Source: Deinandra increscens subsp. villosa
Lineage: Eukaryota; Streptophyta; Magnoliopsida; Asterales; Asteraceae
DNA: 64,000 bases
Assembly (NCBI GenBank): GCA_039602395.1
Contig: JBCNJP010000019.1
Span: 7,332,997-7,396,996, forward strand
Reading direction: 5' to 3'
Below are positions 36,405 to 47,775 of this stretch, in pieces. Position 1 is the stretch's first letter. The number at the start of each line of letters is the position of its first letter. The position numbers and the translations under genes are program-made. The notes under the pieces were generated by a model. It worked only from the letters and a program-made list of their open reading frames with translations. It did no database searches and was not told the origin of the DNA.

Positions 36405-36711
36405 CTGGTTCAGCACTATATGGTTCAGACGCTTACTCAATCAGACATCTTACTGGTTTAGCACTTAATGAAACAGAAGCTACTAAGCAGCTCCTTGGTC
36501 TTAACTAAAAGGTTAAAATATCAAATTAAACATAAAAATTAAGTTATTGTTCATAATTTAAAATAACATGAAATAAATATAAATAACATATAGCATAAAT
36601 AAAACTAACATGAAGGAAATAAACATTATATAACTTAAAAACATTATATAAATATAAACGAAGTTGCTGATGCGTACATTACATGAAATTCAACCAGAAT
36701 GACAGGTAACA
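36405..36711. other. Repeat-like flank with GGTTCAG words
   Basis: The first 100 bases contain repeated words such as TTACTGGTTCAGCAC, ATATGGTTCAGACGC and TTACTGGTTTAGCAC, resembling an old MITE subterminal array into which the Harbinger MITE inserted. The rest is AT-rich spacer. Confidence 0.4.
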
Positions 36712-37240
36712 ATGAAGCACTCGGAAAAATATTTTGAATTTATGAATCAAAACTTTCAACCGTCTAGCGGTGATGGTTACCCAGCTTCTCACCAAGCATT
36801 GGTTTCCATGGCAGATGTTGAGTTACTGTATAATACAGATGAGTAAAATGTTATATTTTTAATTATGTGCACATAAGATAATCATGTTACATATCGTTTA
36901 AGTTATTTCGTGTTTGAGCATGAAAATTTGCACTATGTAAAATCAGAGGTATCTCAGTCGGACGGAGTGGAAAACCAAGGACGGTCCGACGAGTTGCACC
37001 TTCGACTACAGGAGGATACTTTGGAGCTGAGATGTGATTTGGTCGTCTTGCGACTTCCTTCGGCTCGTTATGGGATGTCTTGGGTGACCTGCAACGAGCT
37101 AAGAGACAGAATCAAGCATGGGAAGGTAAGATCCTCCAGCTCAGACCAGTACTGACTGTTTCATCAAAGTCACCCGATCTTCCCTCGTGTATGTATGTGG
37201 TGTGTGATGGAGAAATGTCAATTGGTAGGCAGTTGAGAAT
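36712..37240 (+). pseudogene. Unrecognised gene-like fragment with possible splice sites
   Basis: A 44-codon ORF (36712-36846) with ordinary amino-acid composition (starting MKHSEKYFEF, containing GYPASHQALVSMADVELLYN) ends beside a possible donor GAGTAAAA. An 81-codon ORF (36910-37155) follows, and within it AAGGTAAG at about 37120-37127 looks like a strong donor. Another frame is open from about 37045 to 37240. I do not recognise a family. It could be a decayed gene, a piece captured by a transposon, or gag-like retrotransposon sequence. Confidence 0.28.
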
Positions 37241-37600
37241 AGTAGTCTAAACGGAGTTAGTTTTTCCCATGGTAGTTAGGGGGTATTTATACACTTACAT
37301 TTTTTTCATGAGACGTCATCAATGCGTTACCCGATCTGGCCGACCTTGAGCTTCACAGCCGCATGGTGCAGTTGCCTATTTTGGGTAATGACAGTTAATG
37401 AATAGCATTGAATGTCTATGGTATGGGATGGGTTGCTCCTAAGAATCGGGTGTCGGTTGACACGATCCCTTCGGTAGTTTAGAGCCCAGGAGACTGAAGC
37501 GGCTTCAGGTTGATCCGTCCGGTTGTCGTCTTGACTAGTGTGTTAGGATTGTTTAGCCTGTGTTCGGGCTATTCGATTTGGACATACGTCATCACACTAA
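37241..37600 (-). mobile_element. Possible solo LTR fragment
   Basis: A GC-richer segment that on the minus strand contains GTGTATAAATACCCCC (TATA at about 37268-37282) with a leader-like region below it. One edge reads TGTGATGACG on the minus strand near 37596. This resembles a retrotransposon LTR promoter, but no second copy, primer-binding site or target duplication was found. Confidence 0.3.
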
Positions 37601-38206
37601 AATCCTTTTAACTTAATGGTATTAACATGTTAAGAAATAATCAATGATAGCGTTCAAGCATTATTGTTATAAACAAAATTATAGAGTAAATATAAAACAT
37701 GAGTTTAGAAAAACTTATATATGAAAACTTATTGTAAAAGTGTATACCACTTATCTATATGATGTTGAGCTCAATAATCACTTGAAACATTAATAAATAT
37801 AGGTGGAGACGATGGAGTTAGGTTAGAGCGGTTAAAAAATAAAAAATAAAAAATAAGAACTTATGAAAACTTGAAAAGCAAAAAAATGCAAAATAGTCTA
37901 TTGAGTTTTAATTTTGCAAAAGCAGTGTGGTAGTAATTCTGTAATTTACTGATTTTGCTCTTAAAAAATTATAACAATAATGGAGTCTCTCTCTATTGAC
38001 TTTTGTCTTCTTCAATTACCCCACCTTTTCTTTCTTTTTTATATCCAATGGTCTTCATTTTTAGAAAAGTGTACTTTATTTGAAGACTTTGGTCATCATT
38101 TTTAAAGTTATTTACTTTTAATCTTTGATTATAGATTTGGTTAATACTTAATCATCTTGCATGCAACGCTTAATTAAGACTATTTAGTTTAGTATGAATA
38201 GTAATA
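37601..38206. other. AT-rich intergenic DNA with no gene
   Basis: Spacer with AAAAAT-type runs near 37838-37855. No ORFs of interest and no repeat ends. Confidence 0.45.
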
Positions 38207-38207
38207 G

Positions 38208-38260
<53 letters not shown>
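38207..38260. repeat. TA microsatellite
   Basis: About 26 uninterrupted TA units, followed directly by GGGAGAGGATC, the end of a foldback element. A second, shorter TA tract lies at about 38739-38765, so the tracts bracket the inserted elements. Confidence 0.9.
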
Positions 38261-38263
<3 letters not shown>

Positions 38264-38436
38264 AGAGGATCATTTGAGAACCAATTTGATTTGAGAACTA
38301 AAAAAACTAATTTGAGCCACATGTTTATTACATGTATCCCCCATCCCATGAATTGTAGTGGTCCCCCTGAAATTTGTGGTTGGGATTTAGTTCTTAAAAG
38401 TTCTCAAAATAAAAAGTTCTCATTTGAACCTAACCC
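38261..38436. mobile_element. Foldback element with GGGAGAGGATC ends, inserted in TA repeats
   Basis: Left end GGGAGAGGATCATTTGAGAAC; right end GTTCTCATTTGAACCTAACCC, inverse with three or four differences. The element is 176 bp and non-coding. A more distant second inverse end (GGTTTTCATTTTATCTTTCCTC, ending at 38737) suggests either a larger version of the element interrupted by the next foldback, or two related ends. TA flanks fit TA-targeting (mariner/Stowaway-like) transposition, but the class is not certain. Confidence 0.6.
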
Positions 38437-38438
38437 TG

Positions 38439-38648
38439 GTGACTCTCTAAGTTAAAAAGACTCCCTTTACGTAAAAAACATGTCTAGTAAATTTTTTTTT
38501 TAAAAATTTTATAACTGATGTTACATATGTAACAGGGTAATGTTACATATGTAACATCGGTTATAAAATATTTTTTTTAAAAAAAATTACTAGGCGTTTT
38601 TTTTTTACTTTTTTGCATAAAGAGGTTTTTTTTAACTTAGAGAGTCAC
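38439..38648. mobile_element. Near-perfect 210-bp palindromic foldback
   Basis: Left arm GTGACTCTCTAAGTTAAAA; right arm TTTTAACTTAGAGAGTCAC. The inverse relation continues inward through CTAGTAA/TTACTAG and poly-A/T blocks to a centre with GTTACATATGTAAC twice. The whole element could extrude as one hairpin. It sits directly against the preceding foldback. Non-coding. Confidence 0.72.
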
Positions 38649-38765
38649 TATAAAAAAAATTAGAATAAAAAACAAAATTTTTAGCTTGGTTTTCACGGTT
38701 TTCCAAACTCGAAGAGGTTTTCATTTTATCTTTCCTCTATATATATAATATATATATATATATAT

Positions 38766-41700
38766 ACACGAATAGTAATCAATATTATAAAAATACTTGG
38801 GGCACGTCATTATATTCATGAAATAGAATAATTTCGTAAACTAATTTAAATGGTATTTTGTTATTTATTCTTAACCCGTACTTGTAACTTGCAAGTGAGC
38901 CATCAAACAAAATAGTACATTTCCAGCAAACAAATTTAGACCCTACTACTATATTTATTTTGAAGTGAATGGATTATGTTATGTATTTAATTTTACTAAT
39001 AAAGGGCTATGAAAACCGATTTAAAAAATATATATTTTTAAAAATTGAGTAGACTTATATAAAGGAAAACACATGAAGTTATCACGATTCGGTTATAAAT
39101 AAGTAATAATATTATCTATAATTTAATTAAAATAAACTATATTTTTTTTATTTAGAAGGATTATAATCTAATTGATTATAGTAAATTAAAAAATTAATTA
39201 TCCCACCTTCAATAATCACTCTCAATGGTCTCAACTTTTAACATATTTACTAATATTGGTCCTGCCGTTAAAAATAGATACTAGTCTAGGTCCAGCGCCA
39301 TATCTGATAGCATAATGATCATCAACTAGCATCTCTGCAACATATATAAGATAAAATGTTAACTACGAATAGTTAGTGAGTAAGCATAAGTTTAGTACAT
39401 AACATAGTAGTGAATACATGCGATTAGATGTCATATGATAGAATTCAAGTGTATGATAAACATTAGACTTAGACTTTAAAATTTATTTTGCAATAGACTT
39501 TGAAATAGGTTTTGAAATAAACTTTGCATTAGTTCATGCAATAGATTCTGCATAATCATACATTTGTTGACTAGCATCCTTAACCCGAAGGTCAAGTCGT
39601 AATGACTATGTTCCAATCACCTAATGCCAGTTACCTATCAAATCAGATGGGTCGTCACACTGATAGATATATCATTGTCCTCATAGGCTTGGTGTTGTTA
39701 ATGATTACGCATATGACTAGAGACTAGCGACAAAGGATTCCATGTCTACATATGGACTTTAGACTTGGACTTAGATGCGACAATCGCCATGGACTTTTTT
39801 AGACTTAGACTTCCAACACATAGCATAAAAAACAGACTTTGACACACATGTTATAACATATTAAGAATCACACACACAGACAATCATACAATCGCATAGA
39901 TTTAGATAAACATAAAATGAGAGTTTTGAAATCGGTATACATGTCGCACTCAAAAACATTTAAATATAAAAGAGGCTATGAATACTCACTTGATAAGTGT
40001 TCAAATCCAAGAGAAAAGCAACCGAGAGTAGTGAAGATGAAACCCGACAATCATTAAAGGATTATTTAGGCTAAATGAATAAATGGATAGAATGGCTAAG
40101 GTTTCTAAGTTCATAAGTAATTGGGGATATGTACTAGACTTAATATAAGCAAAACATAATGATGGATAATTGGATACATATAACATGATGACCTCAAAAT
40201 GTGTTTTTCTATAATGATATATTTTGAAAAACTAAATTGTAAAATAAAACAACTGAATACTCTAAAATATGTAAAACACAATAGCAAATAATATTTAGTG
40301 CGACCTAAAATATAAAACACAATAAATCAAATCTCATCTCCTTTGTAAATAATAAAAGAATAAATGTCTAGCCCGTACTGTTTGCTATGTTTTTTAAGCT
40401 TAAAAACATTTTTGTTTGAACCTAATCCACTCGATTTCAAACTTGTATACACCTCATATAGTATAGTAGTTTTAACTTCATATAGATCAATCTAGGTCCT
40501 ACAAATTACAATCTCATATTTGTAATAACATATTATTAATTTTTATTTTATTATATAGAAAATTTTAAGAATAATAGAATAGAATGAATATGTATAGGGG
40601 TAAATTAATATTATATTTGTATGTATGATTCTAAATAATAAATATTTGAGTGGAGTTTCATATTCCCACTTCACTCCTTCATAAAGCCCAAAAAATGCCC
40701 CATCTTTTTAAGGGTGCAAAAGTAAAATATTCCCTACCCCCACAACACAACATATACTAACACCCAACACAATTTCAACTCTTTTCCAATTTTACCCTCC
40801 TTTTTATACCACACATGACCACCTTTTTTGTTTGTATGCATTGTGTGTTTCAAATTTATGAATTTCAGATACCGGAGATTCCATTAACAATATGTTAATT
40901 AGCCCTCCTATAAGGGTATTTTTGGAATTTTATATACATTTAAAACAGTTTTTCTTTATCAGCTTTTTTAACTACAAGTTTGAGCTTAACGACATTGATT
41001 CTTCATATACCCATCTTCAATTCTAGAGAAGATCGGTTATTTTCATATTCTCTTTATCAATTAACTCACAAACTCTTTAAACCGACTCCTAAATTTACCT
41101 CAAGATTACTATAAGCCTATAAATTTACCTCAAGATTACTATAAGACTAGAATCTTAAATCGCTTTGAAATGAACATCTTTAAATGACATTTTTAGTTAA
41201 ATGGATGTGTGTATAATTATATAATTGAATTCTTAAAAGGATCACAAAGAGAATATAAACATAAACATGGGTGGAAGATAATATAGATTTGAGTTGGAGC
41301 ATCAAATACTATCTCATTAAGACCTGAAAATTCCATACAAATGGACAAAACTAAAACAAAATATATAAAAAAAAATGAGAAATTTATTTAAAAGAAATTA
41401 GTTGAAGGGTATAGGATTCCCTTTACCACCTCTAAACTTGCAGACTTTTGGGGAGGTGAAGTCAACTCAAAAGCTGACTCTTTTTCTTTTATTAATTTAT
41501 ATCTTATATACTATTTAATTCAAAATTCTGCTCTAATGGTGCTCCCCCACTGGTATCATTAATTAACACTAGTTTTTGTTTTATTTACACACATATTTAT
41601 GGATTTTAATACTAATTTTATTAAAAATAACGATTAATCTTATCGCTTTCCAATGAATTTGACATCGGTTTAATCTCATAATAATCCAGTTTTGACCATG

Positions 41701-42234
41701 GGTTTTGGAACCCACAAATACTATCTCAAGATCTTGGGTTTCACATCTCAAAAATATAAAACTCTTTTTAGATAATATAAAGTTACATGAATCGAGATCA
41801 TATTTTACACTAAAAAATGATCCTTAAACAACAAGAGTATTTAATATGATGATAACTTACTCTGTTAAAATGGTGTTTTTCTTTATAAGTTGAGGGTACG
41901 AGTCTCATCTAGTTATACCATTGTGAATATAACTAAGAGTAGTTAGACGTGTATGTGAGTTATCGTTAAAAAAGTGATAATCAGACGAGTAGAGCGAAGA
42001 AGACTAAAAACGCACACAAATATCGCTAGCCATTGTTGTTAATCTTAATTAAGCTTTCAAATCTAGATGATTTAGGGATTTCAATGAAACGGGTTTAGAT
42101 AATCCCAACCTTGTATCTAATTATAAAAACTTGTCACATACTCACATACCCAATTTAAAACTTGTTGGGTATCTATCGGGTATTTACGTGTCGGACATCG
42201 GGTATACCTATTGGTTTATTAAAAGTACATGTTG
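38766..42234. other. Long intergenic region with no gene
   Basis: AT-rich. The part 39300-39850 has repeated words of the form GACTTAGACTT, GACTTTGAAATA and TTTGCAATAGA, suggesting a diverged short-period repeat. A 30-bp tandem duplication is listed separately. Tracts such as TTTTACCCTCC appear near 40790. No domain-bearing ORF was seen on either strand. Confidence 0.45.
41091..41150. repeat. 30-bp tandem duplication
   Basis: AAATTTACCTCAAGATTACT starts both units (41091 and 41121). The units differ only at the last few bases (AAGCCTAT versus AAGACTAG). A simple two-copy tandem. Confidence 0.85.
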
Positions 42235-42242
42235 GGTATACT

Positions 42243-42407
42243 CAAGGGCGAAGCTTTTAAGGGGCCAGACCAGGCCCCGACCCGTCCTTTTTTCGCTTCG
42301 TAGTATAAATTTATATTTGTTTGGTTCGAAAAAAATTTATATACTCAATCCAGCCCTATCGGCCTTTAGTCCGGCCTCATCCAATTTCAGCCCAAGCTTC
42401 GCCCCTG
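42243..42407. mobile_element. hAT-type MITE, 165 bp
   Basis: Left end CAAGGGCGAAGCTT, right end AAGCTTCGCCCCTG, a 14-base inverted repeat with one mismatch. The exact 8-bp target duplication GGTATACT flanks it at 42235-42242 and 42408-42415. Non-coding; the interior has GGCC-rich words near both ends. The near-perfect ends suggest a younger insertion than 5734-5887. Confidence 0.9.
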
Positions 42408-42415
42408 GGTATACT

Positions 42416-43967
42416 CGTCTCAAAAACCATGGGTTACCTACAAATTATTTCAGATAACTAAAACTTATATAGATCTCATTATATAAATAAAAAGCTTTGA
42501 AAAATAACTAAGTACTATAGATAAAAAATAAAATAAAATAAAATAAAATAAAATCATACGATATATGCTTCAAAAAAGTTTGGGAATTAAAGATCTTAAG
42601 ATTTTGAATGACATACGGTAGTGGGAGCTATGACAAGACAATTAGATACATATGATAACTTCAAATAAAAAAGAAAATCATGTCATGTATATAATAAGAA
42701 AACAAATATATGTTTTCGAGTAATCAGGTTGGGAAATAGATATATTATCAAATCTCATATCCATCCTATACCTGCAACAAAGTTTAAAAAATAATCCCAT
42801 ACCTTTCTCATATCTACGAGAAAATTTCATGTTTTGAGTATCGAGTATTCTCATGGCTGGATTTCATCATCATCTCTAGGATGGTCTAATTAAGTTTATG
42901 AATACACTAATAACAATCTTAAATTCTTAATGAACCAAAACTCTAAATCAAAGCATGGTTAGACCAAGATAAAGTGTAATGTTGGGTAATGAGTGAACCT
43001 TTCCCCTTCTTTTTCTTATGTTAATCATGGTGTCACATGTGTGTGCAAAATGATCATGAACCCAACCCAACCAAGTCAAACCCTAATCCATGCATTCATG
43101 ACCATTATGGACCATAGTGGGTTCTTAAAACATCATCTTGAGGTCTTGTTTCATGATTTGGCACGCACATGAGTCCCCACCCACTTTGGATAAGTATCAT
43201 AGGATAAATTATAATTTGGATTATAAAATAAATCTACAACACTTTTTTATTATTTACAAGTGTTAAATAATATAAATCTTTTTACTTTTTATACGTATTA
43301 AAAAAATTATGATGTGACACTTTAATTATACGGTACCCATTTGGTCCGTATAATGTCATACAATCCTATGATAATATTGGACGTATATGTGCCGTATGAG
43401 GACACGGATCAACAACTCGAATTTGACCACATATTAACCGGATTAAACACGCTCTAAGCTACAAAAACACCGGGTAATTTATGTTTATCATAAGGTCCTC
43501 TAAGTTACTCAACACTAAGATTAGATTATTTATGGATATATAATTACAATAAAAAAATAGAGAAATCTAAGTATGGTTACAAGTGCAACATAAGGAACAT
43601 ATGTTACAATAATAAGTTATCTCAAACCTCTCTCTAAGTGTTTTGTGAAGTCATTAAAGTTGATATCAGAAGTTCTAATGGTGGTGGTGTAATCTTTAGC
43701 CAAATAATATAAGGTACGTAATTTATCATAGAACTCAAGAATTTCATATATGCTTTGATATAATGGGCAAAAAATATTCTTGTGGGTTTATTAAGTTATT
43801 TGGAGGAACAAAAGAATGACAATTCAAAAAGCTATGATCATCAATTCATCATCCAAAATCCATTTGGGCTTGGTAAGCCGTTTGTGTATCGACCTGTTTT
43901 GTTTACAAATTACATGATAGACTACCCAAACACAAATTCTTCTCACAAACAGTCCTATAAGTATTTA
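42416..43967. other. Intergenic DNA with an AAAAT microsatellite
   Basis: About six AAAAT units lie at 42523-42554. The rest is spacer with short ORFs of no recognisable family. Confidence 0.45.
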
Positions 43968-44703
43968 GTATAGGCGGATCTATATCGAATCCACTGGGTT
44001 CACAGGAACCTTATAGATTTCAAATTTTTAATGTAAATATATATATAAAAAATAGAGGCGACATATATAACTTAGGAGTGATTTTAATTAACAAAAATTC
44101 CATAGCTCAACGCCTCAACTGGTTAAGCCGCGGAAATTAGCTCAAGGTCCCGGGTTTGAAACATAGTAACAACATTTTTTTTCCAGAAATCAGATGCAAA
44201 TTGGTTTCCTTAAATTAAAAAAAAAATGAGAAAGGTAAGGATTGAACTCTGGTCATTGAGTAGGTAAAACTTTACAAACAAACACAGAACCATTAAATTG
44301 TCTTACCTATTTCACTATTTGTAAATTCCGTCGACTTGGTTATATATTATAAATATATTATATTTAACACAACCACACTAACTACAAGCTCAAAAAGAAA
44401 GGAATGTGTTCTTGATATATTAAGCTTATCATTTCAATATAAAAATCAAAATCATATATCCGACTTAATTAATTCCATCATGTTGATTAACCTATATATT
44501 GAGTGCTAAAAAGCATATGATTAAAAATGAATAAGGGCCTCAGAATTTCAATCCGCTTCGAGCCTCCAAAACGTTTAAGTCATCTCTGTACTTTACCCGA
44601 CTCAAACCGACTAAGGCCAAAAATTTGACATTTAGTTGTTAGACTCTGACCAGAAAAAAAGGTGAACCAAATGAAAAAAATTCATGGATCCGCTACTACT
44701 AGT
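43968..44703. mobile_element. Older hAT-like element with an internal tRNA-like segment
   Basis: Left end TAGTATAGGCGGATC; right end ATGGATCCGCTACTACTA. The layout (GGGTTCAC near the left end, GAAAAAAATTCATGG before the right end) repeats that of the hAT MITE at 5734-5887, so it is probably a larger family member. At 44104-44165 a tRNA-like stretch (TAGCTCAACGCC..CTGGTTAAG, then GGTCCCGGGTTTGAAAC) resembles RNA polymerase III A and B boxes of a SINE. No matching 8-bp duplication was found, so the edges are uncertain. Confidence 0.5.
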
Positions 44704-45408
44704 CAACATGTGACATCACTTTTTTACCCATCCTTCACAATCCTTCCCACAAACATATTTTAGCCCTAAGGCTAAAAGTACTCATCTTCCACATGCGAGG
44801 ATAGTGCTCTATTGAGGGGGTTTATGTAACATTGTTATATCTTTAAGGGGCTATATGAAATTATATATCAAATGTTGTGTGACGAATTGGGAGTTTTGCA
44901 AATATGTTGTTATATTGGTCCAGTCCAAGGCGAACATCGGACCGAATAAACGTGTTTGATCACATGGCCCATGGGTTGGTTTTCTTTTCTTTTTCTTCAA
45001 ATCTTAGAAAAATTGAAAGATAAATTCATAGAAAGGTTAAATAATAAATTAAATATTTACAGATATTTTACAAAATATAATATAATGCTTAGTAGAAATG
45101 AACCCACATGGGTAAAAAATTAAACACACTCCCAAATCGGTATTCTCGTTAATGACTTGAATTTTAGGTCAAATTCAGAGAGGAAAAAATAAGGTGAAAT
45201 AAAAAAAACCAACCCAAACTATTGACCGCCCGGTCAGTTAATTTTTTTTTTTAAACAAACCTACTTTTTGAACCTAGAACCTAATACCGAATTGGTTTTG
45301 GTTCCAGTCTCAAAAAGTAGATTAGGTTTTGATTTTGAATGAGAAAAAAACAGAAACATATGAAAATGATAATAACTTTTTATTATTTTACAGTATAATT
45401 TTATTTTT
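44704..45408. other. Intergenic flank of a nested insertion cluster
   Basis: Contains the first copy (45256-45295) of a 40-base word beginning CAAACCTACTTTTTGAACCT, repeated at 46713-46751. Such AACC/GGTT-type sequence resembles the inside of a hAT element; its right end may be the GCACCTCTA at about 47147-47155, but no left end was found. Confidence 0.4.
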
Positions 45409-45416
45409 TATTTAAA

Positions 45417-46083
45417 CGAGGTTTTTCGGGAAAGATTTGCGGTGACAAGTATATCTAGAAGGTACGGGAAGGAAGATTGAGATGGTTTGGCCACGTGAAG
45501 AGGAGACCGTTATCTGACCCCGTTTGTTCGATTGAAAGCATCACAGTCGAGGGGAGGAGAGGGAGGGGTAGACCTAAGCTGACATTGGATGAGCGTATTA
45601 GGCTTGATTTGTTAGATTTGCATCTCTCTGAGGACATGGTCAAAGATAGGATTTCTTGGAGGCGTACGATTAAGGTTAAGGAACCCTAGGGATGTTTTAT
45701 TTATTTATTTGTGTATCTATCAATATATGTATATACTTATCTATCTATTATTTTATTTCTATTTATTTATTTACTTATTATTATCGTTATTTTTTTTTCT
45801 CATTATTAGTGTTTGTATTATTATTTATACTCTTTACTTTCTTCGTGGGTGTGTGCGTGTTCTGTGGTTTTTCTTCCTTTTCGTCTTTTGATGTCCGGTT
45901 CTTGGACGTGTTTTCGCTTGTTTTACGATTCAACCTTTTTGTCGGAGCTGAGGGTCTCTCTGAAAGCAGTCTCTCTATTTTCCGGGATAGAGGTAAGGCT
46001 AGCCTACAATCCACCCTCCCCGGACCCTACTGGTAGTCTTACTATTGGTGGGATTTTACTGGGTATGGTTGTTGTTGTTGTTG
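45417..46083 (+). mobile_element. 5'-truncated RTE-type LINE copy, 667 bp
   Basis: Carries the C-terminal end of the RTE polyprotein: a frame open to 45689 with RLRWFGHVKRRPLSD, GRRGRGRPKLTLDER and DLHLSEDMVKDR, typical of the plant RTE C-terminus. The rest is a T-rich untranslated tail ending TTACTGGGTATGG and then five GTT units. The 8-bp duplication TATTTAAA at 45409-45416 and 46084-46091 defines both ends. The intact C-terminal frame and clean duplication suggest a fairly recent insertion. Confidence 0.87.
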
Positions 46084-46091
46084 TATTTAAA

Positions 46092-46911
46092 TATAATGAA
46101 AACATTTTTATAGAGTAATTTATAGAGTAAAAATTATATAAAATATTATAAAAACTAAACATTAAGTTTTAACATATAAAAAAGTTCTAAAAGTCTATAA
46201 AATATTGTTTAGGTAACATAAGTATAATATGATTTACTTATTTATATATAACTAAATGGAAAAACCAATAAACATAAACCGAACCCATGATAAAGAACCA
46301 AAAAAGTTGAAATTTTAACGGTTTTAAAAATTCCAGTGGGTTTCTTGTAGGGCTGAGCAAAATATAAATTCATTCCAACTCAACCTGTCATGTTAATAGT
46401 AAAGTGATGTCATGTATCCCAATCAGAAGGTTAAAATTTTGAATAATGCGATGTAAATCAAAAAGTTATAAGTTTGAATCCCGTGTGTATAGATTCTGAT
46501 GATTTTTTTCTAAAAAAAAATTAGGTGTTAGTTGTTTGAAAAAATAGCTATGATATAGTAAATGTTGCTCGATTTTTTATAACATGGGCGAATCAAGTGG
46601 TATGTTAGATAGCAGGTTACAATGATAAAATGGGTAGGTGTACTCATGAAATAATTAATCCCGACTATAGAATATATTATTAACACAAGAATTCAAACCC
46701 GATTTCAGGAACCAAACCTACTTTTTGAACCTGGAACCAAGACCGAATTGGCAAGATTTGGTTAAGAACCGACTCGAACCATATGATTGAAATTGGGTTG
46801 TAACTTCATACTATGAAACGGTTAAACTCAAATCAATTAAAACATGGTTTTGAACCCGGTTGAACGCCTCTTAAAAATTGATTTTAACCCTGAACCGGGT
46901 ACTGACAAAAC
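46092..46911. other. Repeat-rich spacer between RTE and a Tourist MITE
   Basis: Holds the second copy of the 40-base direct repeat (46713-46751). A tRNA B-box-like word (AAGTTTGAATCCCG) at 46470-46483 may belong to a worn SINE. No gene. Confidence 0.4.
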
Positions 46912-46914
46912 TTA

Positions 46915-47105
46915 GGGGTTGTTTGATAACTTTTTACTGGGTCCAGTAAGAGCTGACCACTGACCCAGTAAGTGGTCCGCTTGTTTGATTTGCCGCATAA
47001 GAGCTCTGTCCGAGTCAGCCCCAGCTGACCCACGACCAACAAAAGGCCTGAACGAGTCAACCAGGAAAACATAAGGGACCGAGTCCTTGGGTCTCAAATA
47101 GAGCC
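46915..47105. mobile_element. Tourist-like (PIF/Harbinger) MITE, 191 bp
   Basis: Left end GGGGTTGTTTGATAACT; right end GGGTCTCAAATAGAGCC, inverse with several mismatches. TTA is present on both sides (46912-46914, 47106-47108). GC-richer inside (AGCTGACCCACGACC). It lies within hAT-like AACCGG sequence, whose right end follows about 40 bases later. Confidence 0.65.
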
Positions 47106-47157
47106 TTATATTCTGTCCATCATTGGCCAATGTGAACTGGTTTTTTGCACCTCTAGT

Positions 47158-47767
47158 CAATGTTTTAAAATCGTATTTTTAAACCGGACCGGCCTTATGT
47201 AAAAAACGGTTCAACCGGTTGACCCGGGTTGACCCAGACGGTCGAACCGGATTGACTATACAAACATGTAAATTACAATATACATTTTATAAACTTTTAA
47301 TGGTGACAAATATCGTTAAGAAACTTTAATAAAGTTTATAACAAGCTACAGTTATCCATAATAACATTAATATAAGTTCTAACCAAATTATATTTATCAA
47401 AAAAATATCAGACTTTCAGTTATCTTCGATGGATGATTTAATTTAGAATCTCTACCGCCAAGTGACGAAGTGACGATTTGTTTTTGCCCGATCAGTTAAC
47501 TTCAATTAAGAAAATAATAAAAAACTCTACGGCCCTACCTTTTTTCATTGTTTGGAAAATGTTTTTTTAACATAATTTAAAAAAATACGGTTCACCCGGT
47601 TGAACCGGCCGGTTCAACCGTAAAACCCGGTGGTTCAACCGGAAAACCCGTCGGTTCATTTTTTTTTTCGGAACTACTAAAAACCGCCCTCAACCGAACC
47701 GGTGCACCCACCGGTTACCGGTTCAGCCGATTGAACCGGCCAGTTCAATCCGGTTTTTAAAACATTG
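47158..47767. mobile_element. hAT element of 610 bp inserted at the end of another hAT element
   Basis: Ends are CAATGTTTTAAAA and TTTTTAAAACATTG. The exact 8-bp duplication CCTCTAGT lies at 47150-47157 and 47768-47775. The first six bases of that duplication are the last bases of an older hAT terminus (TTTTTTGCACCTCTA), so this element landed across the end of an earlier one. Subterminal zones are filled with GGTTCAACCGG and GGTTGAACCGGCCGGTTC words. Non-coding. Confidence 0.88.
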
Positions 47768-47775
47768 CCTCTAGT

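Noticed and set aside
44104..44165. Functional tRNA gene
   Set aside because: A- and B-box-like words are present, but no cloverleaf with paired acceptor arms can be formed; better explained as a SINE-like remnant.
45692..46118. Overlapping hydrophobic plus-strand ORFs
   Set aside because: They lie in the T-rich untranslated tail of the RTE copy, after the true stop codon at 45689.
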